Origin: Mesorhizobium sp. NZP2077
GTDB taxonomy: Bacteria; Pseudomonadota; Alphaproteobacteria; Rhizobiales; Rhizobiaceae
Length of the DNA stretch: 64,000 nt
Assembly (NCBI RefSeq): GCF_013170805.1
Contig: NZ_CP051293.1
Coordinates: 7,198,001-7,262,000, forward strand
Direction of reading: 5' to 3'
Part shown: in pieces, positions 8,771 through 19,183 of the stretch
How the letters are laid out: each line of letters opens with the position of its first letter
Numbering within the stretch: position 1 is the stretch's first letter
Translations under genes and position numbers: made by a program
The notes under the pieces: model-generated
What the model was told of the DNA's origin: nothing
Seen by the model: only the letters and a program-made list of their open reading frames with translations
Database searches by the model: none

Positions 8771-8880
8771 CGTAAACGCCTGATGTACATCGCCATCGCC
8801 CGCGCAAATTCGTGGATGCGGGTTACCTCTTCGGCTCCAGGCTTTGACCGATGGGGCTCCAGGCGCTTTAACCCGGTGGC
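8771..8880 (-). pseudogene. Possible fossil of a putative-esterase C-terminus
   Basis: Read leftward, this stretch encodes EVTRIHEFARAMAMY, matching KLTRTDEFARAMAER in the esterase pseudogene at 11.4 kb (9 of 13 residues). At DNA level a 32-base stretch around 8792-8823 matches in about 28 positions. There is no start and no intact frame. The remaining non-coding parts of 8739-9011 hold nothing else recognisable. Confidence 0.25.
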
Positions 8881-9011
8881 CTTGCGAATTGCACACTCGG
8901 CCGCTTTTGACTGCCTCAGCAAGCGGCTTGCGCAGGGCGACGATTGGCGGGATGTTATTGGGGGCAACCGGGGCCAAACCGGCAGGCCGAGATCGATATG
9001 GCTGCTGGAAA

Positions 9012-9500
9012 ATGTCGCGAGCTTGCTTCGCCTTTCTTACCTTTGTTGGCTTGCTGACGCCGGTTGAGGCAAGCGAGCGCATGTCTCATCTGCTTGACCG
9101 CTCCAACCTCCCGATCGCCTATTTTCGCGAATCGGATCTTGTGACCGCATACACGACTGCAATGGCGCGCTTCCGTCTGCAGCTCACAGGACGTCCCGGC
9201 GAAACCAATCTTGCGGTCCCTCTCGAACCATCGCTTTTGCGGGCGGAATTCCGTGCGCGGACATGGCGCTCGGCGGACGGCAGCTTGTTGCAAGGTTTCG
9301 CCGGCAAGGGCGGCTTCCGGTTGACTGTCGGTAACTGCTTGGCGCGTATCTGCGCTGCCAGCGAATGCAGCGATGCCGGTTGGCCGGTTTACGCCTGCAG
9401 CGACGGACGCAAGCGCAAGATGTCCGTCACGGATTTTGTGACGGCAAGCTTCGATGGCATCCCCTATCGTCGATTGAGCGCCCCTCCTTCACAGGAATGA
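9012..9500 (+). CDS. Secreted hypothetical protein
   Basis: A 162-residue protein beginning MSRACFAFLTFVGLLTPVEA, a plausible Sec signal peptide with cleavage after VEA. The frame is open upstream, but the signal peptide decides this start. Mature residues are soluble, with four Cys in a short region (about 110-132: CLARICAASECSDAGWPVYAC), suggesting two disulfides in the periplasm. No family recognised and no clear operon partner. Confidence 0.55.
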   Translation: MSRACFAFLTFVGLLTPVEASERMSHLLDRSNLPIAYFRESDLVTAYTTAMARFRLQLTGRPGETNLAVPLEPSLLRAEFRARTWRSADGSLLQGFAGKGGFRLTVGNCLARICAASECSDAGWPVYACSDGRKRKMSVTDFVTASFDGIPYRRLSAPPSQE

Positions 9501-10060
9501 TGGCGCGGGGCCTGTTGATCTAGCGCCTGAAATTGGCTTTCGTCAGCGGCAGTCTGAAGCGGCCACTCAAAGGGCGCGGTGCGGCCGCTTTCGTAATCCC
9601 GCTTTTCCTGCGCGATGGACTCCAGTTCCCGGAACAATCCAGCGTCATAGAACCGAAAGGCCTCGACTTTCCGGAACGCCTTCACACCGGCATTCGGGTC
9701 CACTCCTCGCCGCCTTGCTTGGTGACGGCGACGTGGGTTTCGTTGCTTCACGATTTGCGCCAGGCGCCCTTCATCCGGTGTCTCCTCTGGCGCAAAGAAC
9801 GGGATGACGCGTCTCATGGTCCCTTGCGGGTCGGAGACAAAATCTTCGTACCCACCAACAGGCGTTCGAATTTAGCCCGTGTGTCCACCCACTTTGCCAT
9901 GAAGGCAGCCCATCCATCGCTTCGGATGAGTGCGAATTCCTTAAAGCTTTCCTTCGTGTCCTGCCCGCCGTCCAGGAGGTACAGTTCAAAGTCATAGCTA
10001 GGTGGCGAACTCGGAGAAGTCTACCGACTTTGACAGGTACGTACTGACTTGGGACCATTG
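9501..10060 (-). pseudogene. Decayed leftward gene, frameshifted, unknown function
   Basis: Leftward translation gives protein-like stretches that switch frame: YLSKSVDFSEFAT (about 10035-10000), then YDFELYLLDGGQDTKESF through RAKFERLLVGTK (9996-9843), then FVSDPQGTMRRVIPFFAPEE onwards (9840-9700). Joined, they read like one protein interrupted by at least two frameshifts. I do not recognise the family. The rest of the gap to 10256 shows no gene. Confidence 0.35.
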
Positions 10061-10256
10061 CCCGGTGGAATTCGCTAGGGTCGGACCAACACCGCAACCT
10101 TCGAACAAACGATCCGGCGCGATCTCCAAACCGCCGGTCCGCCCTGTCGAAAACGTCAGCCGGTTCGGCGGACCATTTGAGGCTCACTGCCGTTGATTTC
10201 CAGACGCTTCCTGCGACTATCGGCATGTGCGCTTGCGGCAGATAGAGGTCGAACCA

Positions 10257-11366
10257 ATGCATTACGATTACTCCGATCATATCTTCGTCGACCTCGTGCC
10301 CGAGCAGTTTGGTCCGCTGGACACCACCGTGGCGCGATACAGCGGGCTTGTCGCCACCGCCTTTCGCTACCGATCCGGCGTTGCCGGTCTTCGCATCAGC
10401 AATGCGAAGGGCGAAATCGTCATGCTGCCGTTCCAGGGGCAACAGATTTGGGACGCAACGTTCCTCAACCGCTCGCTGACCATGCGATCGATGTTCGACG
10501 TGCCGGTTGCGACCCGTGACTACCTCTCCAACTATGGCGCGTTTTTCCTTCACTGTGGCGCCACTGCGATGGGGAATCCGGGTCCCGACGACCACCATCC
10601 GCTGCATGGCGACCTGCCCAATGCACCCTATGGGGATGTCCAGCTGATCATCGGGGACAATGCCGAAGGGCCGTTCATGGCCCTGACCGGGCGTTGCCGC
10701 CAGACTGTCGCCTTCAGCCACGACTATGTGACGCAACCGACCGTGCGGCTGCAGCGCGACGCCACCGGCGTTGCCGTCGACATCGCCATCACCAATCTGA
10801 AACGCTCTGCCATGGAGCTGATGTATCTGGCGCACATCAATTTCAGACCGGCAGATGACGGTCGTCTGGTCGACAGCGTGGTCGATGATGACGCCGACAT
10901 CGTCGTACGCCAGGTGCTGCCACCCTTTTTCAAGCCAAGCGAAAGCTACCTTGCCTATCGCGACGCCATTGTCGCTGCCCCGTCGCGCCATCGCACGCTG
11001 ACCAAGAACGAGCCAATCGACCCCGAACTCGTACTGACGATGAAAGCCAAGGCGGACGCCGAAGGCTGGGCGCACGCCTTGCAGGTCCATCCGGACCGCA
11101 CAGCGGATTTCGTCAGCTTTCGTCCATCCGAGCTCAACTATGCCGTTCGTTGGATTACGCGCGGCGCCGACCAGGATGCGCTTGGCCTCGTGCTGCCGGC
11201 AACTGCCGAACCCGATGGCTATCTCGCGGCCAAGGAAAGAGGCCGCCTCGTTCGCGTCGCCGCTGGGGAAACATTCCACTGCGGCTTGCTCTTTGGCGCG
11301 ATGGACGCGGAGGAGGCCGCAAGGCAGGAACAGTTGATTTCAGAGATTCGGACCGGGGTCGCCTAG
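10257..11366 (+). CDS. DUF4432 / aldose-1-epimerase-like protein
   Basis: A 369-residue protein with the beta-rich pattern of the aldose-1-epimerase superfamily as used by DUF4432: KGEIVMLPFQGQQIWDATF near residue 55 and the conserved DHHPLHGDLPNAPY around 115-128, whose His lies at the sugar pocket in relatives. Activity is likely sugar mutarotation or a related step; the substrate is unknown. AGAGG precedes the chosen ATG; a GTG 30 bases earlier is less likely. It overlaps the convergent esterase pseudogene by four bases and is not in an operon, so context gives no pathway. Confidence 0.8.
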   Translation: MHYDYSDHIFVDLVPEQFGPLDTTVARYSGLVATAFRYRSGVAGLRISNAKGEIVMLPFQGQQIWDATFLNRSLTMRSMFDVPVATRDYLSNYGAFFLHCGATAMGNPGPDDHHPLHGDLPNAPYGDVQLIIGDNAEGPFMALTGRCRQTVAFSHDYVTQPTVRLQRDATGVAVDIAITNLKRSAMELMYLAHINFRPADDGRLVDSVVDDDADIVVRQVLPPFFKPSESYLAYRDAIVAAPSRHRTLTKNEPIDPELVLTMKAKADAEGWAHALQVHPDRTADFVSFRPSELNYAVRWITRGADQDALGLVLPATAEPDGYLAAKERGRLVRVAAGETFHCGLLFGAMDAEEAARQEQLISEIRTGVA

Positions 11367-11937
11367 CGTTCATCCCTGACTGCCAACGCCGCCTGCACCG
11401 CGCGGTTGACCGTCACCGGCAGGATCGACATGTGGTTTTCGCCGGGGTGCAATTCGAAGCTTGCGCGTACCCCAGGCAATGCATCGAGGCGCTCGGCCAT
11501 CGCCCGCGCGAATTCGTCGGTGCGCGTCAGCTTCTTCTGCTGCAGGCGTTTTTCCTCGTCCTCCGCTCCGATCTGAAACGGCGCCAGCTTCTCGGTCTCG
11601 TACTCGCCGGCCGACAGGATCACAGCGGCCTTCAGGTCATCTGGGACAGCTGTCTCGAAAGCTTCGAGAAAGCGATCGATGGCGCGGTCTTCCCAGTAGA
11701 TGGCAGCAATGAAGGTGCGGAACGAAAGCGGGCGCGTGAACAGGGCGTAGAGCGCAAACAGGCCGCCGAAGAAATGGCCGTAAAGCGCCTGGCGTTTCTC
11801 ATCGATCCTGGTCCGGCTGGCGACCCGGGGCTTCAGTTCATCCTCGATGAAGGCCAGAAATCCCCTGCCCCGCCGGTCCTGACCTCTGATGTGCCCTCAT
11901 AAAAGGGCGGATAGGTCTTGCCCGGCGGCCCATGCCG
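11363..11937 (-). pseudogene. Putative esterase (IroE-like alpha/beta hydrolase), inactivated
   Basis: Leftward translation gives a clear putative-esterase C-terminal two-thirds: FIEDELKPRV, KRQALYGHFFGGLFALYALF, SAGEYETEKL and HPGENHMSILP. Three kinds of damage are visible. The nucleophile elbow reads GHFFGG where the family has GHSFGG, removing the catalytic Ser. TFIAAIYWED lacks the SPS-like tripeptide normally present. A frameshift near 11853 separates an upstream piece (KTYPPFYEG...TGGAGDF) from the rest. The N-terminus is missing altogether. Intact relatives hydrolyse esters, including siderophores. Confidence 0.75.
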
Positions 11938-11939
11938 GT

Positions 11940-11967
11940 TGACTTTGAAACATGAGTTTCATAGTCA
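11940..11967. promoter_or_regulatory. 28-bp near-perfect palindrome, operator-like
   Basis: Arms TGACTTTGAAAC and GTTTCATAGTCA are complementary at 11 of 12 positions around ATGA. It sits right where the esterase pseudogene breaks off and about 320 bp before the next rightward gene. It looks like a dimeric regulator site; with the siderophore-type esterase fossil, an iron-responsive site is one guess. The rest of 11968-12290 holds no gene. Confidence 0.5.
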
Positions 11968-12290
11968 ATATTAAAGATGCCACCAACAGTGAACAATCCA
12001 GCGGTCGCATGTCGGGCGCTGCGACTCCCCGCCGCAGTCGCGCAACGCATGGCGACGCCGAATTGATCGGCGGCATCATCTTTTCCCCGCGAACACGGTC
12101 CATATGGAATAATACGGCGGCGTGCCATCCGAGTGCGGACGCGTGTTGCATGCGAGCCAGGCGTCCGAAAAATCGGTGACAAGTGCGGCCGGAACGTGTT
12201 GAAGATGACCGTCAACACAGAGAGGGACGTGCGATCGGGTTGCACTCGGCAAGTGTTGATGGTTTGTTGCCGGTCAGCGGAGAACGAGTG

Positions 12291-12632
12291 ATGCGAGAAT
12301 CGATCGGTCAAGACGAATATGGGTCGGCGAACCCCTTCGATCCGGACGACCTGCCCAATCTGAACGCGATCGGGCCGGGGATCGGCAACAACGATTTCGA
12401 GAAATACGCTGTCGCCGTGATTATCGTTTTCGGCGCCCTGATCATTGGCGGCCTGATGGCCGCATCGATGGCCTTCGGCCATCGAAACGGGTTCCTTTTC
12501 GCACTTGGCGGCGCCACATCGGCCTGGATCTCCGGAAATGCGCTTCTGCTCGACCGGCCGCGCATCTACGCGCTGTTCGTCGGCATCGCCGCCCTGATGC
12601 TGATCGCATCGACCATCACGCTGGTTACCTGA
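12291..12632 (+). CDS. Small integral membrane protein
   Basis: A 113-residue protein with a 37-residue polar N-terminus (NPFDPDDLPNLNAIGPGIG) and three hydrophobic segments at roughly 40-63, 70-88 and 92-112. ATG follows GGAGAACG. The frame extends 36 codons upstream but has no signal there. No family recognised; an inner-membrane location is the only inference. It is convergent with ggt. Confidence 0.6.
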   Translation: MRESIGQDEYGSANPFDPDDLPNLNAIGPGIGNNDFEKYAVAVIIVFGALIIGGLMAASMAFGHRNGFLFALGGATSAWISGNALLLDRPRIYALFVGIAALMLIASTITLVT

Positions 12633-12683
12633 CGGCCCTTGCCGGGCTGTGAACCAGAACCTTTCCGAAAGTGCAAACCGGTA

Positions 12684-14423
<1,740 letters not shown>

Positions 14424-14516
14424 TGCGGGTTCTCCTGGCGGGAATGCCTAGAAGACCGTGTTGGGCTGATCGAGTCCACTAACAATTGAAGGAGCGTGAG
14501 AAAGAGCCCCCTCACC

Positions 14517-14559
14517 CGGATTGCCATCCGAATTGCGAAAGGCAATTCGGGGCAATCCG
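14517..14559. repeat. Palindromic intergenic repeat (REP/MITE-like)
   Basis: Two nested perfect 9-bp inverted repeats: CGGATTGCC / GGCAATCCG outside and CCGAATTGC / GCAATTCGG inside, with a 2-base bulge and a GAAAG loop. C-rich and G-rich flanks extend the symmetry further. It lies between rhaI and ggt and would fold as one long hairpin in RNA. Typical of dispersed palindromes in rhizobial genomes; copy number cannot be checked here. Confidence 0.6.
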
Positions 14560-14661
14560 ACCTCTCTCCGAGGGGGAGGAACTTGTCAGCGCCGACGCCC
14601 GTCTATTCTCCCCTCCGGGCGGTGGCCGCGAAGCGGCCGGATGAGGGGGGCCGGCTCGGCG

Positions 14662-15954
14662 TTAGACGATGCCGCCTGACCCGCCCGCAACAGCCGGGCG
14701 TTCGGCCGCGACCTTGGCGCGGTAGCCCGCCGCCCGGTAGGCGGCGACGGGATCGATGGCGCCGCCGGTGTTCAGCCGCGCCATGGCGAGAATCGGCTCG
14801 ACATCGGTGCGGTAGGCGGCTTTCAGTGTCTGCGTAGCCATCAGCGCGTCATTGCCGTCCTGAAAGCCTTCCAGCGCCTTGCGGTCGACCAGCAGCGCCT
14901 GCGCGTAAGCGCGCTGCACCTCGACCGCCGACAGCATCAGGCTTTCGATCGGATCGGTGACGTTGTGGCTCTGGTCGAGCATGTGGGCTGGATCGAAGCC
15001 CTCGGCGCCGGACAGTTCGGCATCGACCAGTTCGTTGAAGACCAGGAACAGCCGGTAGGGATCGATCGAGCCGGCGTCGAGATCGTCGTCGCCGTATTTC
15101 GAATCGTTGAAGTGGAAGCCACCGAGTTTTTTGAACTGGATCAGCCGCGACACGATCATCTCGATGTTGACGTTGGGTGCATGGTGGCCGAGGTCGACCA
15201 GGCAGAACGCCTTGTCGCCCAATTCCTTGGCGATGAGGTAGTTGGTGCCCCAATCCTGGACGACCGTGGAATAGAAGGCCGGCTCGTACATCTTATGCTC
15301 GGTGAACAGCTTCCAGTCCGCCGGCAGCCCTGCGTAGACCTCTTTCATGGCGTCGAGATAGCGCTCGAAGGCTTTGGCGAAATTGACCTGGCCGGGAAAA
15401 TTCGAGCCGTCGCCGATCCAAACCGTCAACGCCTTGGAACCGAGCGTCTTGCCGATCTCGATGCATTCGAGATTGTGCTCGACCGCCTGCCGGCGCGTGC
15501 CGGCGTCGGCATGCGACAGCGAGCCGAATTTGTAGGACAGCCTCTGGTCTTTCGCGTCGGAGAAGGTGTTGGAATTCATGGCGTCGAAGCCGAGACCAAA
15601 GCGCGAGGCCGCCTGCTTCAGCCGGTTCGGGTCAGCCTTGTCCCATGGAATGTGCAGCGAAACAGTTGGTGTCGCCTGCGTCAATTGGCTGATGACGGCG
15701 CAATCCTCGATCTTGTCGAAGATGTCGCGCGGCTCGCCGGCGCCGGGAAAACGGGCAAAGCGGGTGCCACCGGTGCCGACGCCCCAGGACGGGATGGCCA
15801 CGGCGAACTTTTCGACCTTGTCGCGGATGGTATCTATGGCGAAGCCGCGGCTGTCGAGGCGTTCGCCGAGCGAGGCGTAGTCGCGGTCGAGGTTGGCCTT
15901 GCGGGCGGCGTTGTGGCTGGCGACGAGGTCGGCGGAAATGATCGTTTCGGACAA
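14662..15954 (-). CDS. rhaI: L-rhamnose isomerase (rhizobial RhaI type)
   Basis: A 430-residue TIM-barrel sugar isomerase converting L-rhamnose to L-rhamnulose. Metal-ligand motifs of the family are visible: TEHKMYEP, CLVDLGHHAPNVN and GGFHFNDSKYGDDD. The start is a TTG with GGGAGGAA eight bases upstream, giving MSETIISADL and the usual length; the longer frame to 15999 has no ribosome site. It follows rhaD by 83 bp on the same strand, so it is the second gene of the leftward rhaD-rhaI operon. Confidence 0.9.
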   Translation of the reverse strand: MSETIISADLVASHNAARKANLDRDYASLGERLDSRGFAIDTIRDKVEKFAVAIPSWGVGTGGTRFARFPGAGEPRDIFDKIEDCAVISQLTQATPTVSLHIPWDKADPNRLKQAASRFGLGFDAMNSNTFSDAKDQRLSYKFGSLSHADAGTRRQAVEHNLECIEIGKTLGSKALTVWIGDGSNFPGQVNFAKAFERYLDAMKEVYAGLPADWKLFTEHKMYEPAFYSTVVQDWGTNYLIAKELGDKAFCLVDLGHHAPNVNIEMIVSRLIQFKKLGGFHFNDSKYGDDDLDAGSIDPYRLFLVFNELVDAELSGAEGFDPAHMLDQSHNVTDPIESLMLSAVEVQRAYAQALLVDRKALEGFQDGNDALMATQTLKAAYRTDVEPILAMARLNTGGAIDPVAAYRAAGYRAKVAAERPAVAGGSGGIV

Positions 15955-16037
15955 ACTGCTATTCCTCCCAAAATGCGTTCGGCTGGCGCTGCCCCTCATC
16001 CGGCCCTTCGGGAGAAGGGAAGCGCTCCGCCGTTAGC

Positions 16038-18140
16038 TCAGCGCGTGAAGCTCTGCGCGTTGCCGGCGTCGACGTTGATGATGTTGCCGGTCGACTTGGC
16101 CGACATGTCGGAAGCGAAGAAATAGATCGCTTCGGCGATGTCTTCGGGAAACACCGAGCGCTTCAGCATCGAGCGCGAGCGATAGTGCTCCTCCAGATCG
16201 TCGGTCGACATCTTGTAGGCGGCGGCGCGCTGTTCCTTCCACTCGCCGGTCCAGATTTTTGAACCGCGCAGCACGGCGTCCGGATTGACGACGTTGACCC
16301 GGATCTGCGCCTCCGCACCTTCCAGCGCCAGGCAGCGGGCGAGATGGATCTCGGCGGCCTTGGCGGTGCAATAGGCGGCGGCATTGGGCGAGGCGGCGAG
16401 GCCGTTCTTGGAAGCAACGAAGACGACGTTGCCGCCGATTTTTTGCACCCGAAACAGCCGGAACGCTTCCCGCGAGACCAGGAAATAGCCCGTGGAGAGG
16501 ATGTCCATGTTCTTGTTCCACAGCGCCAGCGACGTCTCCTCGATCGGCGCCGAGGAGGCGAGGCCCGCGTTGGACACCAGAATGTCGATGCCGCCGAACT
16601 CGACCGCTGTCTCGGCGAAACCGGAGACGACCTGATCCTCCGAGGTGACGTTGATGACCACCGGGCGGACGAAATCCTTGCCATAGGCCTTGGCCAGTTC
16701 CTCATTGGCGCTGGCAAGTGCCGCCTCGTCGATGTCGGCCAGCACCACGCAGGCGCCTTCGCGCAGCAACCGGTTCGCGGTCGCGCGGCCGATGCCGCCG
16801 GCGCCACCGGTGACCAGCGCGATCTGGCCAGCCAAAGACTTCGGCTTTGGCATGCGCTGCAGCTTCAGATCCTCGAGCAGCCAGTATTCGATGTCGAAAG
16901 CTTCCTGCGCCGGCAGGCCGACATAGGACGAGACGGTCGAGGCGCCGCGCATGACGTTGATGGCGTTGACATAGAATTCGCCCGAGATGCGCGCTGTCGC
17001 CTTGTCCCCGGCAAAGGTGAACATGCCGACGCCCGGCATCAGGTAGACGACAGCGTTGGGATCGCGAATGGCGGGCGAGTCCGGATGCTTGCAGCTGTCG
17101 TAATAGGCCTGGTAGCCGACACGGTAGGCGGCGACATCGTCGGCGAGGCGCGCGATGACGGCATCGACATCAGGCTTGGCCGGATCGAACTCGATGACCA
17201 GCGGGCGGATCTTGGTGCGCAGGAAATGGTCCGGGCATGACGTGCCAAGGGCCGCCAGCGGGCGCAAATCCCTGGAATTGACGAATTCGAGCACGGCAGC
17301 GGAATCATCGAAATGACCGAGCTTGTGGCTCTTTTCCGAGATCAGGCCACGGATTTTCGGCATCAGTTTTGCCGCGATGGCGCGGCGCTCGCTAGCGTCG
17401 AGCGACTTGACCACTTCGCCGCCGAATATGGCGAGGCCCTCGGAGCGACGCTCGAACCACTCGATCGCCTGGTTGATCACCGAGATCGTCGTCTCGTAGC
17501 ATTCCTTGGGCGTGTCGCCCCAGGTGAACAGGCCATGGCTTTCGAGGATGACGCCCTTGGCGTCGGGATGTTCGAGGCAGAATTTCTCCAGCCACAGGCC
17601 GAGTTCGAAGCCCGGCCGCTTCCAGGGCAGCCAGCCGATGGCGTCGCCGAAGATTTCCTTGGTCAGCGCCCTGGAATCCTTCGCTGCGGCAATCGCGATG
17701 ATGGCATCGGGATGCATGTGGTCGACAAACGGCTTCGGCACATAGGCGTGCAGCGGCGTGTCGATCGAGGCCGCGCGCGGATTGAGGTTGAAGGTGCAGT
17801 GGGGCAGGAAGCCGACCATCTCGTCTTCGTGCTCAACGCCGCGATAGAGGCCTTTGAGCGCACGCAACTTGTCCATGTAGAGCGTCGCGAAACCGTCGAG
17901 CTTGATCGAGGCGCTGTCGCCGCCGGAGCCCTTGACCCACAGCACTTCGACGGTGTCGCCGGTGAGCGGATCCTTTTGCCAGATCTTGGACGAAGTGTTG
18001 CCGCCACCATAGTTGGTGACGCGCTTGTCGGAGCCGAGCGTGTTCGAGCGATAGACCAGAAGCTCGGGATCGCTCATCCCCTGGGCTTTCGCATCATTCC
18101 AAAGGTTGGCGAGGCGCGAGCCGGAGCGCTTGTCGAGCAT
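16038..18140 (-). CDS. rhaD: Bifunctional rhamnulose aldolase / short-chain dehydrogenase
   Basis: A 700-residue fusion. Residues 1 to about 425 are a class II aldolase/adducin domain with the zinc-binding HMH (VDHMHPDA); residues 430-700 are a Rossmann short-chain dehydrogenase with TGGAGGIG, NAGLAS and the catalytic YCTAK. In rhizobial rhamnose catabolism this protein cleaves the rhamnulose (phosphate) and processes the lactaldehyde. ATG follows GGGAGG. It is the first gene leftward from the regulatory gap shared with rhaR. Confidence 0.93.
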   Translation of the reverse strand: MLDKRSGSRLANLWNDAKAQGMSDPELLVYRSNTLGSDKRVTNYGGGNTSSKIWQKDPLTGDTVEVLWVKGSGGDSASIKLDGFATLYMDKLRALKGLYRGVEHEDEMVGFLPHCTFNLNPRAASIDTPLHAYVPKPFVDHMHPDAIIAIAAAKDSRALTKEIFGDAIGWLPWKRPGFELGLWLEKFCLEHPDAKGVILESHGLFTWGDTPKECYETTISVINQAIEWFERRSEGLAIFGGEVVKSLDASERRAIAAKLMPKIRGLISEKSHKLGHFDDSAAVLEFVNSRDLRPLAALGTSCPDHFLRTKIRPLVIEFDPAKPDVDAVIARLADDVAAYRVGYQAYYDSCKHPDSPAIRDPNAVVYLMPGVGMFTFAGDKATARISGEFYVNAINVMRGASTVSSYVGLPAQEAFDIEYWLLEDLKLQRMPKPKSLAGQIALVTGGAGGIGRATANRLLREGACVVLADIDEAALASANEELAKAYGKDFVRPVVINVTSEDQVVSGFAETAVEFGGIDILVSNAGLASSAPIEETSLALWNKNMDILSTGYFLVSREAFRLFRVQKIGGNVVFVASKNGLAASPNAAAYCTAKAAEIHLARCLALEGAEAQIRVNVVNPDAVLRGSKIWTGEWKEQRAAAYKMSTDDLEEHYRSRSMLKRSVFPEDIAEAIYFFASDMSAKSTGNIINVDAGNAQSFTR

Positions 18141-18209
18141 AGGTATCCTCCCTGGGACGCAAAAAACCGCAGTCCATTTTGCCGGGAATGTCTACGCAAG
18201 CGGGCCTGA

Positions 18210-18282
18210 TGTCAATCACAAACGATCAAGATCGATCATATTGCACTGCACAATGAAATTATATGATCGGAATTGATTGACA
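18210..18282. promoter_or_regulatory. rhaD/rhaR divergent operator region
   Basis: Two nested perfect inverted repeats fill the 184-bp divergent gap: TGTCAATCA (18210-18218) with TGATTGACA (18274-18282), and CGATCATAT (18233-18241) with ATATGATCG (18261-18269). GATCA repeats between them add further half-sites. Position and symmetry suggest binding by the adjacent DeoR-type regulator controlling both directions. Confidence 0.6.
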
Positions 18283-18324
18283 CTGCTCGTTTTGAGTGCC
18301 TAGATGGCCAGGCAGGGAGGAACC

Positions 18325-19128
18325 ATGCACGAAAAAGAGCGCCACAGGATCATTCTGTCCGCCGTCCAGGAAAAACCTGTGGTGACGGTGCAGGAGATGG
18401 TCGACCTGACGGAGTCCTCCGAGGCGACGATCCGGCGCGACATCGCGGCTCTCCACGTGCAAAAGCGCCTGCGCCGGGTGCGCGGCGGCGCCGAGGCGAT
18501 CTCGCCGCCGCAATTCATCGGCCTGGCCGGCCGGCCCTTTTCTGTCAACGAAACGATCAATGCTTCGCAAAAGCGGGCAATCGCACGCGAAGCGGTCGAA
18601 TTGTGCGGGGATGGCGAGCCGATCATCATCAATGGCGGCACCACAACCTTCCAGATGGTGCATTTCCTGACCGGCCGCCGCATGCCGATCTTCACCAATT
18701 CGTTCCCGATCGCCGAGCATCTGCTCAAGCACTCGAAGAACACGGTGATGCTGTCGGGCGGCACTATCTATCGTGAGCAGAACATCATCCTGTCGCCCTT
18801 CGACAATGACGTGACGCGCAACTTTTATGCGCGCCGCATGTTCATGGGCGCTCAAGGGTTGGGGCCCCTCGGCCTGATGGAAGGCGATCCGCTTTTGATC
18901 CAGGCTGAACAGAAATTGATCGACCAGGCTGACGAGTTGGTGGTGCTGGTCGATTCCTCGAAGTTCCGCAAACGCTCCAGCCTGATCCTGTGCGGACTGT
19001 CGCGCATCGCCACCGTCATCACCGATGACGGTATCGAGGATCGGGAAGCCAAGATGTTGGAGACCGCAGGCGTGACGCTGATCGTCGCCCGCAAGTCGGC
19101 AAAGGAAGAATCTTCACTGCAGGCCTGA
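18325..19128 (+). CDS. rhaR: DeoR-family transcriptional regulator of rhamnose catabolism
   Basis: A 267-residue protein. The N-terminal helix-turn-helix (VTVQEMVDLTESSEATIRRD, about 20-40) and the sugar-phosphate sensing domain with INGGTTT and LSGGTIYREQN are characteristic of DeoR/GlpR repressors. The ATG at 18325 has GGGAGGAACC directly upstream and is preferred over the one 21 bases earlier. It diverges from rhaD and leads the rhaSTPQUK genes. In Rhizobium leguminosarum the orthologue is a negative regulator. Confidence 0.9.
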   Translation: MHEKERHRIILSAVQEKPVVTVQEMVDLTESSEATIRRDIAALHVQKRLRRVRGGAEAISPPQFIGLAGRPFSVNETINASQKRAIAREAVELCGDGEPIIINGGTTTFQMVHFLTGRRMPIFTNSFPIAEHLLKHSKNTVMLSGGTIYREQNIILSPFDNDVTRNFYARRMFMGAQGLGPLGLMEGDPLLIQAEQKLIDQADELVVLVDSSKFRKRSSLILCGLSRIATVITDDGIEDREAKMLETAGVTLIVARKSAKEESSLQA

Positions 19129-19183
19129 GACACCCTCACGCCCGCAGCGACGATGGAATGCAACGCTCAAGGGAGGATATTCG

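Noticed and set aside
9533..9997. Rightward 154-codon frame
   Set aside because: No ribosome site and no protein-like pattern; the better trace in this stretch is the broken leftward gene.
9771..11279. Long leftward open frame (502 codons) opposite the DUF4432 gene
   Set aside because: It is antisense to a clear family member and shows no family features; open only because of GC-rich third positions.
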